Below, one piece after another: positions 24,969 through 32,664 of a DNA stretch of 64,000 bases. The stretch is from positions 6,390,001-6,454,000 of the forward strand of contig NZ_CP029197.1 in the NCBI RefSeq assembly GCF_008639165.1, written 5' to 3'. The notes under the pieces are model-generated. The model searched no databases, had not been told where the DNA came from, and saw only the letters and a program-made list of their open reading frames with translations. This DNA is from Streptomyces venezuelae ATCC 10712. GTDB lineage: Bacteria; Actinomycetota; Actinomycetes; Streptomycetales; Streptomycetaceae. Every line of letters starts with the position of its first letter. Position 1 is the first letter of the stretch. Position numbers and translations under genes: made by a program.

Positions 24969-25928
24969 GTGGCGTGGTGGCGACGAGGACCCCGGCGGGA
25001 CGGCGACGACGCACCGAGGGACCCCGAGTTCGCGTACTTCTCGCAGCGCGAGGCCGCGCTCTTTCGGGGCCGCGTCCGGGAGACCTTCGCCGAACTCGGC
25101 CTGGAAGTCACCGTCTACGCCGACCACGTCATCGACGACAAGGGACGCCGCTTCGGCCTCGGCAACCTCGCCGCCGTCTGCCACCAGGACCGGCGCGGCC
25201 CCCGCGTCTGGCCCGGCACGATCCACCGGCACATCGGCCTCGTCGTCCGCGCCATGGAAGGCCCCTCCGCGCTCGACACCCTGCCGCCCGAGCAGATCCG
25301 CTCCCAGCTCTACCCCCGCGTCGTCAGCGGCGAGGGCATCGACGCGGCCGCCTTCGGGTACGCCAGGACCGTCGCCCCCGGACTGTACGAGGTCCTCGCC
25401 CTCGACCTGCCGGAGAGCGTCATGATGCTCACCGACGAGGCGCTCGAACGGCTCGGCGACCACACCCAGCTGCGCGACCGGGCGCTGCGCAACCTCCGCG
25501 GGCTGCCCGTCGAGGAACACGAGACCGTCCGGGACGCCGACGGCATGTGCTTCGAGATCATCCTCGGCGACTCCTTCTACACCGCGAGCCGCGTCCTCGA
25601 CCTGGACGGCGTGGTCCGCCGGGTCACGGGCGTGCCGCTCGGCGAGCACGGCGCCCTGGTCGCCATGCCGTTCCGGCACCAGCTGGCCTTCCACCCCATC
25701 CGGGACACCTCGATCATCCCGGCGCTCGGCGCGATGGCCTCGTTCGCCGCCTCCGGGTACGAGGACACGCCGGGCGCCATCAGCCCGTACGTCTTCTGGT
25801 GGCGCGGCGGCACGCTCACCCAGCTCAGCGAGCACGACGAGGAGCGGGGCGACCTGCGGATCGTCGTCGGCGACGACTTCCAGGAGCTCCTGGAGCGGCT
25901 CATCGCCCAGGGCCCGGACCGCCGCTGA
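24969..25928 (+). CDS. conserved Streptomyces protein of unknown function
   Basis: The 319-aa soluble alpha/beta protein begins with a short basic WWRRGPRRD tail. It contains YFSQREAALFRGRV, an ADHVIDDKGRRFGLGNLAAVC segment and two symmetrical-looking halves (residues about 20-190 and 190-310), without catalytic motifs I can name. Start GTG 24969 was chosen for GGAAGG 10 bases upstream; GTG 24939 is in frame but lies at the -10 box. It precedes the Xaa-Pro peptidase gene with a 120-bp gap. Confidence 0.6.
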   Translation: MAWWRRGPRRDGDDAPRDPEFAYFSQREAALFRGRVRETFAELGLEVTVYADHVIDDKGRRFGLGNLAAVCHQDRRGPRVWPGTIHRHIGLVVRAMEGPSALDTLPPEQIRSQLYPRVVSGEGIDAAAFGYARTVAPGLYEVLALDLPESVMMLTDEALERLGDHTQLRDRALRNLRGLPVEEHETVRDADGMCFEIILGDSFYTASRVLDLDGVVRRVTGVPLGEHGALVAMPFRHQLAFHPIRDTSIIPALGAMASFAASGYEDTPGAISPYVFWWRGGTLTQLSEHDEERGDLRIVVGDDFQELLERLIAQGPDRR

Positions 25929-26048
25929 CCCGGCGGCCCGCGCCGCGCCCCGCCGCTCCCGGCCCGCCGACCACCAGGTCGCGGCCCCGGTCCCCGCCCG
26001 GCAGGATGCTGTACGTCCAGGACGCAGCGGAGCCGAGAAGGAGACCCC

Positions 26049-27215
26049 ATGTCGAGCACCCCCGCCCCCGCGACGGAGACCGGGACCGCGTCCGAGGCGG
26101 CCCTGCCCTTCACCGCGGACGACTACCGGGCCCGGATGGCCCGCGCGGCCGAGTCCGCCGCCGACGCCGGACTCGCGGGCATCGTCGTCGCGCCCGGACC
26201 CGACCTCGTCTACCTCACCGGCTACCAGCCCACCGCGATCACCGAGCGGCTCACCGTCCTCGTCCTCGCAGCCGGACAGGAACCGGTCCTCGTCGTCCCC
26301 ACCCTGGAGGCCCCCGACGCCGAGAAGGCCGCAGGGGCCGCCGCGCTCACCCTGCGCGACTGGACCGACGGCAAGGACCCGTACGCCGTCACCGCGCCGC
26401 TGCTCGACGTCGACGGCAGGTTCGGCATCAGCGACAACGCCTGGGCCATGCACCTCCTCGGCCTCCAACAGGCGCTGCCGGGCACCTCGTACGTCTCCCT
26501 CACCGAGGCCCTGCCGATGCTCCGCGGCGTCAAGGACGCGCACGAACTGGCCAGGATCGCCGCCGCCGGAGCCGCCGCCGACCGGGCCTACGGCGAGATC
26601 CTCAAGGTCCGCTTCGCCGGCCGCAAGGAGACCGACGTCGCCGCCGACCTCGCGGGGCTGCTGCGGCGCTTCGGACACTCGCAGGTCGACTTCACCGTCG
26701 TCGGCTCGGGACCCAACGGCGCCAACCCCCACCACGAGGCGGGCGACCGGGTCATCGAGCACGGCGACATGGTCGTCCTCGACTTCGGCGGCCTCAAGCA
26801 CGGCTACGGCTCCGACACCACCCGCACCGTCCACGTCGGCGAACCCACCGACGAGGAGCGGCGCGTCCACGACCTCGTACGGGAGGCCCAGCAGGCCGGC
26901 TTCGAGGCGGTACGGCCCGGGGTGGCCTGCCAGGAGGTCGACCGGGCGGCCCGCAAGGTCATCACCGACGCCGGGTACGGCGAGTACTTCATCCACCGCA
27001 CCGGCCACGGCATCGGCGTCACCACCCACGAACCGCCCTACATGATCGAGGGCGAGGAGCTCCCGATCGTGCCCGGCATGTGCTTCTCCATCGAACCCGG
27101 CGTCTACCTGCCCGGCCGCTTCGGCGTCCGCATCGAGGACATCGTGACCGCCACCGAGGACGGGGCGGGCCGCCGCTTCAACAACACCCCGCACGAGATG
27201 GCCCTCGTCGAATAG
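26049..27215 (+). CDS. Xaa-Pro aminopeptidase/dipeptidase (M24B)
   Basis: The 388-aa protein has an N-terminal creatinase-like domain (about 20-150) and a pita-bread metallopeptidase domain. All five metal ligands are visible: the Asp in VVLDFGG, the Asp in GSDTTRT, the His in HRTGHGIG, the Glu in SIEPGVY and the Glu in RIEDIV. It cleaves X-Pro bonds with a dinuclear metal centre in the cytoplasm. The ATG at 26049 follows an AAGGAG-like site. Confidence 0.92.
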   Translation: MSSTPAPATETGTASEAALPFTADDYRARMARAAESAADAGLAGIVVAPGPDLVYLTGYQPTAITERLTVLVLAAGQEPVLVVPTLEAPDAEKAAGAAALTLRDWTDGKDPYAVTAPLLDVDGRFGISDNAWAMHLLGLQQALPGTSYVSLTEALPMLRGVKDAHELARIAAAGAAADRAYGEILKVRFAGRKETDVAADLAGLLRRFGHSQVDFTVVGSGPNGANPHHEAGDRVIEHGDMVVLDFGGLKHGYGSDTTRTVHVGEPTDEERRVHDLVREAQQAGFEAVRPGVACQEVDRAARKVITDAGYGEYFIHRTGHGIGVTTHEPPYMIEGEELPIVPGMCFSIEPGVYLPGRFGVRIEDIVTATEDGAGRRFNNTPHEMALVE

Positions 27216-27233
27216 CACGGCCGCGCGGCGGGC

Positions 27234-28985
27234 TCAGCCGTCCGTCAGGAGGACCGCCGACTCGCCCGGGAGCCGCAGGGCCCCGTCCGCCGCCGGGGTG
27301 GCGACCGGCTCCCACGCCGCCAGCACCTGGTCACGGCCGTTGGAGCCGAGCGGGATCACCGCCGGCTCCTTGCCCAGGTTGACCGCCACCCGCAGCACCC
27401 CGCGCCGGAAGACCAGCCAGCGCGCCTCCTCGTCGAAGGCCACCTTCACCCCCGCCAGGTCCGGGTCCGTCAGGTCCGGCAGGGTGCGGCGCAGCGCGAT
27501 CAGCTGGCGGTACCAGGCGAGCAGCCGCTTGTGCGGGTCCCGCTCGCGCTCGGCCCGGTCCAGGACCGAACGGTCCCGGGTGGCCGGGTCCTGCGGGTCG
27601 GGGACCTCGTCCTCGGCCCAGCCGTGCGCCGCGAACTCCCGCCGCCTGCCCCGCCGTACGGCCTCCGCCAGCTCCGGGTCCGTGTGGTCGGTGAAGTACT
27701 GCCAGGGCGTCGTCGCCCCCCACTCCTCGCCCATGAACAGCATCGGCACCGACGGCCCCGTCAGCACCAGGGTCGCCGCGCAGGCGAGCAGACCCGGCGA
27801 GAGGGAGGCCGAAAGACGGTCCCCCAGAGCCCGGTTGCCGATCTGGTCGTGGGTCTGGGCGTACCCGAGGAACCGGTGCGCGGGGGTGCGCTCCCGGTCC
27901 ACCGGCCGCCCGTGCCGGCGGCCCCGGAACGCCGAATAGGTGCCGTCGTGGAAGAAGACGTGCGTGAGGGTCTTCGCGAGCGCCGCCATCGGGGCGCGCG
28001 CGAAGTCCGCGTAGTAGCCCTGGGACTCACCCGTCAGGGCGCAGTGCAGCGAGTGGTGGAAGTCGTCGTTCCACTGGGCGTGCACCCCGAGCCCGCCGAG
28101 CGCGCGCGGAGCCGTCGTCCGGGGGTCGGCCAGATCCGACTCGGCGACCAGGAAATGCGGACGGCCCTGCTCCTTCGCCAGCTCGTCGACGGCCGCCGAC
28201 AACTCCTCCAGGAACGTCAGCGCCCGCGTGTCGGCGAGGGCGTGCACCGCGTCGAGGCGCAACCCGTCGATCCGGTAGTCCCGCAGCCAGGCCAGCGCGC
28301 TGCCCCGGAAGTACGCCCGGACCTCGTCCGAGCCCGGCGCGTCCAGGTTCACCGCCGCGCCCCACGGGGTGTGGTGGGTCTCCGTGAAGTACGGCCCGAA
28401 GAGCGGGAGATGGTTGCCGGACGGCCCCAGATGGTTGTGCACCACGTCCAGGACCACCCCCATGCCGAGCCCGTGCGCCGCGTCCACGAACCGCTTCAGC
28501 GCCGCCGGACCGCCGTACGGCTCGTGCACCGCCCACGGCGCCACCCCGTCGTACCCCCAGCCGCGCACCCCGGGGAACGGGCACAGCGGCATCAGCTCCA
28601 CATGGGTGACGCCGAGGCCCGCCAGCTCCCCGAGGTGCGCGGCCGCCGCGTCGAGCGTCCCCGCCGGGGTGAACGTGCCGACGTGCAGCTCGTACAGGAC
28701 GGCGCCGCGGAGCCGCAGCTTCGGGGACTCGTTCCGCCAGACGTACGCGGAGTGGTCGACGACCGCGCCGAGCCCGTCGGGCCCGTCGGGCAGCCGGGGG
28801 GAGCGCGGGTCGGGCAGGACGGGCCCCCCGTCCAGGGCGAAGCCGTACCGGTCGCCGTCCTCGGCGGGCACCACGCCCGTCCACCAGCCGTCCCGCTCGG
28901 CGTCCCGTTCCAGGGGGTGCCCGGAGCCGTTCAGCTCCAGGGTCACCCGGTCACGGGCGTGCGGCGCCCACACCTCGAAGAGCAC
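27234..28985 (-). CDS. treZ: malto-oligosyltrehalose trehalohydrolase
   Basis: The 583-aa GH13 enzyme has an N-terminal CBM48-like domain (FEVWAPHARDRVTLEL) and the GH13 regions DVVHNH at 180-185, GLRLDAVHAL with nucleophile Asp245, the acid Glu282 in VAESDL and THDQIGN. TreZ releases trehalose from maltooligosyl-trehalose, the second step after TreY. Start GTG 28985 has AGGGG upstream. treY and glgX lie 4 and 7 kb upstream on the same strand, giving a full glycogen-to-trehalose set, although other genes are interposed. Confidence 0.92.
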   Translation of the reverse strand: MLFEVWAPHARDRVTLELNGSGHPLERDAERDGWWTGVVPAEDGDRYGFALDGGPVLPDPRSPRLPDGPDGLGAVVDHSAYVWRNESPKLRLRGAVLYELHVGTFTPAGTLDAAAAHLGELAGLGVTHVELMPLCPFPGVRGWGYDGVAPWAVHEPYGGPAALKRFVDAAHGLGMGVVLDVVHNHLGPSGNHLPLFGPYFTETHHTPWGAAVNLDAPGSDEVRAYFRGSALAWLRDYRIDGLRLDAVHALADTRALTFLEELSAAVDELAKEQGRPHFLVAESDLADPRTTAPRALGGLGVHAQWNDDFHHSLHCALTGESQGYYADFARAPMAALAKTLTHVFFHDGTYSAFRGRRHGRPVDRERTPAHRFLGYAQTHDQIGNRALGDRLSASLSPGLLACAATLVLTGPSVPMLFMGEEWGATTPWQYFTDHTDPELAEAVRRGRRREFAAHGWAEDEVPDPQDPATRDRSVLDRAERERDPHKRLLAWYRQLIALRRTLPDLTDPDLAGVKVAFDEEARWLVFRRGVLRVAVNLGKEPAVIPLGSNGRDQVLAAWEPVATPAADGALRLPGESAVLLTDG

Positions 28986-29028
28986 GCCAAATCCCCTCGT
29001 CGACGGACCTACGCCCCCATCCTGGCAG

Positions 29029-30024
29029 TCAGGGACCCGCCACGCCCGGCGCGTCCCACACGTAGTTGATCGCGTGCTCGAAGGCGTCGTAACCCGCCCG
29101 GGCGAACGCCGCGGCCATCGGGACGTTGCCCAGGTCCGTGGCCGCCCGGATGCGCGGCACGTCGACGGCGGCCAGGACGCGCGTCCCCTCGGCGAGGATG
29201 TCGTCGATGTAGCCGTGCCCGCGGTGGGCGGGCAGCACGCCGATGTACGCGATCGTGTGGTGGTAGTTGTTCCGCGCGGGAACGACGAAGCCGACCGGCT
29301 CCCCGGTCCCCGGCAGCTGCGCCACCCGCCACCACTCACGGGGTGAGGAGTAGTGCGCGAACTCCTCGTCGTAGTGCTGCTCGGCGGCCTCGCGGGCCGA
29401 CAGACCGGAGGCGAGATCGGCCTGCCCGTGCGCGTCGAGCGTGCCCTCCATGACCGGCGTCATCAGCGCGACCAGGTCCTCGCGGTCCCGCACCGGGCGG
29501 AACTCCAGCCGGCCCTTCGGCTCCGGCACGGGCGTGCCCGGCCGCCACTCCAGGCGCAGCCGCTCCACGAGCGGACGCGCCCCGGTGGCCACCAGAACGC
29601 CGAAGACGGACTCCAGGAGGGCCCGGGTCTCCGGCACCTCACGCCAGTCCGCCGGCAGGAAGCGGCCGAACTCCGGGCGCCGCGTACCCGCCGGGACCAC
29701 GGCGGCCGTGGCGGTCTCCAGGAGCCGCAGCCCGATCGCCGCGCGTTCCTCCGGAGAGAGCTCGGGGGAGAGGTCGAAGAAGTCCAGGGCCTGCGGCTCA
29801 CCGCCGGCGGCGTTCGTCCACCAGGCGATCCGGCCGAGGAGCCGGTCGCCGTCGAGGGCCACCCACATCCACTCGGGCACCCGCCGACCGGTGGCCAGGT
29901 CGTCGGCGAGCTCGTGGTCGAGCGAGTAGGAGAGGCGCAGGAACAGGTCGAGTTCCCCGGGTCCGGCGAGCGGACGTATGACGAGCTGGTTCGGGTCGAA
30001 GGCGGTCGGAGAGGACGTGGGCAC
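29029..30024 (-). CDS. tandem-domain GNAT N-acetyltransferase
   Basis: The 331-aa protein appears to contain two GNAT domains. The N-terminal one covers about 12-165 and the C-terminal one about 180-325, which carries the acetyl-CoA loop PAHRGHGYIDDIL and the GNVPMAAAFARAGY strand. The N-terminal copy lacks a clear Q/RxxGxG loop and may be structural. Related double-GNAT proteins include mycothiol synthase and Eis-like acetyltransferases, but the substrate is unknown. The start is a GTG at 30024 behind GGGGGAA. Confidence 0.8.
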   Translation of the reverse strand: MPTSSPTAFDPNQLVIRPLAGPGELDLFLRLSYSLDHELADDLATGRRVPEWMWVALDGDRLLGRIAWWTNAAGGEPQALDFFDLSPELSPEERAAIGLRLLETATAAVVPAGTRRPEFGRFLPADWREVPETRALLESVFGVLVATGARPLVERLRLEWRPGTPVPEPKGRLEFRPVRDREDLVALMTPVMEGTLDAHGQADLASGLSAREAAEQHYDEEFAHYSSPREWWRVAQLPGTGEPVGFVVPARNNYHHTIAYIGVLPAHRGHGYIDDILAEGTRVLAAVDVPRIRAATDLGNVPMAAAFARAGYDAFEHAINYVWDAPGVAGP

Positions 30025-30160
30025 GTGCTGGTTCCCCCTGGGAAGACGGGCGCGGAAGACGGCCGACCGTAGCAGCGGTCCCGCCGCGCGCGGTACGGAG
30101 TTTCCGCAGGCCCGGGGAGCTTCTGGACACTGCGGGCCCGGCGGACGGACAATCAGCGGT

Positions 30161-30709
30161 GTGACGACCCCTTTCGAGCTTCCGGCGAACTCCCCTCGGC
30201 TGACCGACGCCGAGCGGGACCGCGCGCTGGTGCTGCTCCGTGAGGGCGCCGCCCAGGGCCGCCTCTCGCACGACACGTTCGTCTTCCGGATGGAGCGCGC
30301 GCTCCAGGCCCGGCGCCCGGACGAACTCGACCTGCTCACCGCCGACCTGAGGACCGAGGGCACCTGGACCCGGCGGGTGGTGGGCGCGGTCGAGCGGATG
30401 TCCGCCTTCACGGCCCGGCTGGGGCGGGCGTGGCACGCGGAGCGACTGCCCAAGCTCCTGCTGCCGCTGCCCGGCCCGCACCCGCTGCGGATAGGCCGCG
30501 ACCCGGTCAACGGCCTCCGCCTCAGCCACGAGACGGCCTCCCGACTGCACGCGGAACTGTCGATGCAGAGCGGCATGTGGGTGCTCCGCGACCTCGGCTC
30601 CACGAACGGCACGACGGTCAACGGCCGCCGGGTCACGGGCGCGGTCGTGGTCCGCGCGGGAGACGTCGTCGGCTTTGGCCAGATGTCGTTCCGACTGTCG
30701 CACGGCTAG
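30161..30709 (+). CDS. DUF1707 and FHA domain protein
   Basis: The 182-aa protein has a DUF1707 region at about 12-62 (RLTDAERDRALVLLREGAAQ, RPDELDLLTADL) and a C-terminal FHA domain at about 100-180. The phosphothreonine-binding residues are visible (IGRDP, SRLHAEL, STNGTTVNGRRV). FHA domains bind pThr peptides made by Ser/Thr kinases such as PknB. A partner kinase is not encoded nearby. GTG start at 30161. It may be cotranscribed with the P450-like gene 200 bp downstream. Confidence 0.88.
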   Translation: MTTPFELPANSPRLTDAERDRALVLLREGAAQGRLSHDTFVFRMERALQARRPDELDLLTADLRTEGTWTRRVVGAVERMSAFTARLGRAWHAERLPKLLLPLPGPHPLRIGRDPVNGLRLSHETASRLHAELSMQSGMWVLRDLGSTNGTTVNGRRVTGAVVVRAGDVVGFGQMSFRLSHG

Positions 30710-30908
30710 CCCCGCCCGGCGGGACACGGCCGCCGGCTGTGCCCCCTCCGCCCCGATGACACCGGTTCCGTGGAGCTCGGTGCCGGAGCCGTCGTGTCAC
30801 CCGTTCGGCGGTGTACGGCGGGCAGGGGGGCTTGGGGGGTGGTGGGCTGGGGGGACGCGCGCCACGATGTCCGGCCGCGGCACCCACCGCCGAGGGACAG
30901 GGGGCGCG

Positions 30909-32024
30909 ATGAGCGACGAGCCGAACCGCGAGCCGGGCCGGGGCATAGCGGGCGACCGGGCGGCGGCGCCGCCCGGGGACCCCTGGACGCGGCTGCCGTC
31001 CATGGCGCCGGCGGAGCCGGTGGCCGACGGTAAGGGCGGCCCCCGGTCCGCCGCCGCGCCGGGACGGGTGCGGACCGTGCCCGATCCGGCCGTCCTCGGT
31101 GGCTCCCGGGCCAGGACCGTCGCGCCCAGTCCCCTCGACCCCGGCGCCTCGCGCGACCCGCACCGCATCCACCGGACGCTGCGGGAGGACTTCCCGCTCA
31201 CGTACGACCCGCTGCTGCGGGCCTGGGTGCTCAGCCGGTACGCCGACGTGGCCACCGCCCTCACCGACAGCCGCTTCACCCACGGGCACCGGCCCGGCGA
31301 CCCGCCGTGCGCGCGGGCCCATGTCGACGTCGACGTGGCGGCCCTGCGGTCGGTCACGGAGCGCACCGCGTACGTGCTGGCCCGCCGGATCGCCGAGCGG
31401 CCCCAGGCCGATCTGGTGGCCGACTTCTGCCACTGGCTGCCCGCCGGGACCGTGGCCGCCGCCGTCGGCGTCCCCTACCGCGACATGATGCGGCTCGTCC
31501 GCGGCCGGGCGGCCGGCGCTCTCGCGGGGGAGTGCGGCGGGCAGATCGCCGTACGGGAGAAGGCGCTTGCGTCCTTCCTCGGCAACGTCCTCGCCGATCC
31601 CGATCAGGTCGCCGCCCTGCGGGACGCGCCGGCCGGGCTGGTGGCCCGCGCCTGGACGGAGTCGCTGCGCCGCGACCCGCCCGTGCAGATCGCCGTGCGC
31701 AGGACGAGCGCCGAGGTGCCGGTGAGCGGCGGTGTCGTCCCGGCGGGCGTGCCCGTGGCGCTGCTCGTGGGCTCGGCGGGCCGGGACCCGGAGCGGTTCC
31801 GCGAGCCGGACCGTTTCGATCCCTTCCGTGCCGACCCGGGCCAGTTGACGTACGGCTCCGGCTTCTGCCCGGCGGTGCTCCTGGCCGGTCTTGAGGCGGA
31901 GTACGCGCTGCGGGCCCTGTTCACGGCGATGCCCCGGCTCCGCCTCGCCGAGGGCTTCCGCCCGGTGTGGGCGGGTCTCATCACGCGGGCGCCGCGGAGC
32001 CTGATCGTCCGGCCGGGAGGCTGA
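30909..32024 (+). CDS. degenerate cytochrome P450-like protein
   Basis: The 371-aa protein has recognisable P450 parts: ExxR at 251-254 (ESLRRDPPVQ), the GRDPERFREPDRFDP meander at 291-305 and a Cys-loop region with Cys320 (YGSGFC). Only about 43 residues separate VGVPY (186-190) from the PDQ at the end of helix I, where normal P450s have about 100. Helices F, G and most of I, including the AGxxT oxygen-activation motif, are missing. The Cys-loop is two residues short and lacks the H/R before Cys. An 85-residue disordered N-terminal extension replaces the usual start. Monooxygenase activity is doubtful. Confidence 0.75.
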   Translation: MSDEPNREPGRGIAGDRAAAPPGDPWTRLPSMAPAEPVADGKGGPRSAAAPGRVRTVPDPAVLGGSRARTVAPSPLDPGASRDPHRIHRTLREDFPLTYDPLLRAWVLSRYADVATALTDSRFTHGHRPGDPPCARAHVDVDVAALRSVTERTAYVLARRIAERPQADLVADFCHWLPAGTVAAAVGVPYRDMMRLVRGRAAGALAGECGGQIAVREKALASFLGNVLADPDQVAALRDAPAGLVARAWTESLRRDPPVQIAVRRTSAEVPVSGGVVPAGVPVALLVGSAGRDPERFREPDRFDPFRADPGQLTYGSGFCPAVLLAGLEAEYALRALFTAMPRLRLAEGFRPVWAGLITRAPRSLIVRPGG

Positions 32025-32120
32025 TCCGGGGGTGGGAAGGCAGCGCTCCGCTCGCTGCTAGGGTGGCGTGCACTCGTCAAGAGCGCCTCAACCTTTACCA
32101 CTTTCAACGGGGATTCAAAC

Positions 32121-32615
32121 GTGAAGATGCGTCATGTCCGCGCGATCGCCGTCTTCGGCATCGCGGTCGTCGCCCTGACCGGCGCCCGCGGCTCGCACGG
32201 CGGCAGCTGCGGCGGCGGAAGCAGCAGCTCCGGCGGTTCGAGCAGCAACCACAACAGCGACAACGACAGCACCTCCGGTGGCACCTCCGGCGGCTCCCTG
32301 CCCGGCGGCTCCAGCAGCGCCAACAAGGCGATCCGCGACGTGACCATCGACGACTGCAAGTACGACGCGGCCACCAAGAACCTGGTCGCCCGCATCACCG
32401 TGAAGAACGACGGTGCGCTCGACTACGCCTACAGCGTCACCATGAAGTTCAAGGGCGACGCGGGCGGCACCACGGTCCCGGCGACCGCGACCAAGGCCGG
32501 CATCACGGTCGCGTCCGGCGCCTCCGCCAGCGCCGAACTGACCACCCCGTACCCCGGCTCCGGCGACGGCTCCGAGTACACCAAGTGCGAGGTCGACCGG
32601 GCTTCCCGCTCCTGA
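32121..32615 (+). CDS. secreted Ser/Gly-linker protein with C-terminal beta domain
   Basis: The 164-aa precursor has an N-terminal signal (residues 3-22). A Ser/Gly/Asn-rich linker follows (about 28-68), then a beta-rich domain with two cysteines (Cys78 and the Cys near 157) that resembles FxLYD/CARDB-like exported domains. The lipobox position reads LTGA instead of LTGC, so it should be cleaved by signal peptidase I or remain anchored rather than lipidated. GTG 32121 follows ACGGGG. No function is known to me. Confidence 0.65.
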   Translation: MKMRHVRAIAVFGIAVVALTGARGSHGGSCGGGSSSSGGSSSNHNSDNDSTSGGTSGGSLPGGSSSANKAIRDVTIDDCKYDAATKNLVARITVKNDGALDYAYSVTMKFKGDAGGTTVPATATKAGITVASGASASAELTTPYPGSGDGSEYTKCEVDRASRS

Positions 32616-32628
32616 CGGCCCGCGAGGG

Positions 32629-32664
32629 GTGAGGGCGGCCGGCCTGGGGCCAGGCCGCCCTCAC
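32629..32664. terminator. bidirectional hairpin between convergent genes
   Basis: A perfect 12-bp stem (GTGAGGGCGGCC and its complement) has a 12-base loop that can pair internally. It sits after the secreted-protein stop (32615) and covers the treY stop codon at 32661-32663. Confidence 0.7.

Noticed and set aside
30161..32024. Conservon (cvn) locus ending in a P450
   Set aside because: No sensor kinase-like CvnA, roadblock CvnB, DUF742 CvnC or GTPase CvnD gene is present; only an FHA protein precedes the P450-like gene.
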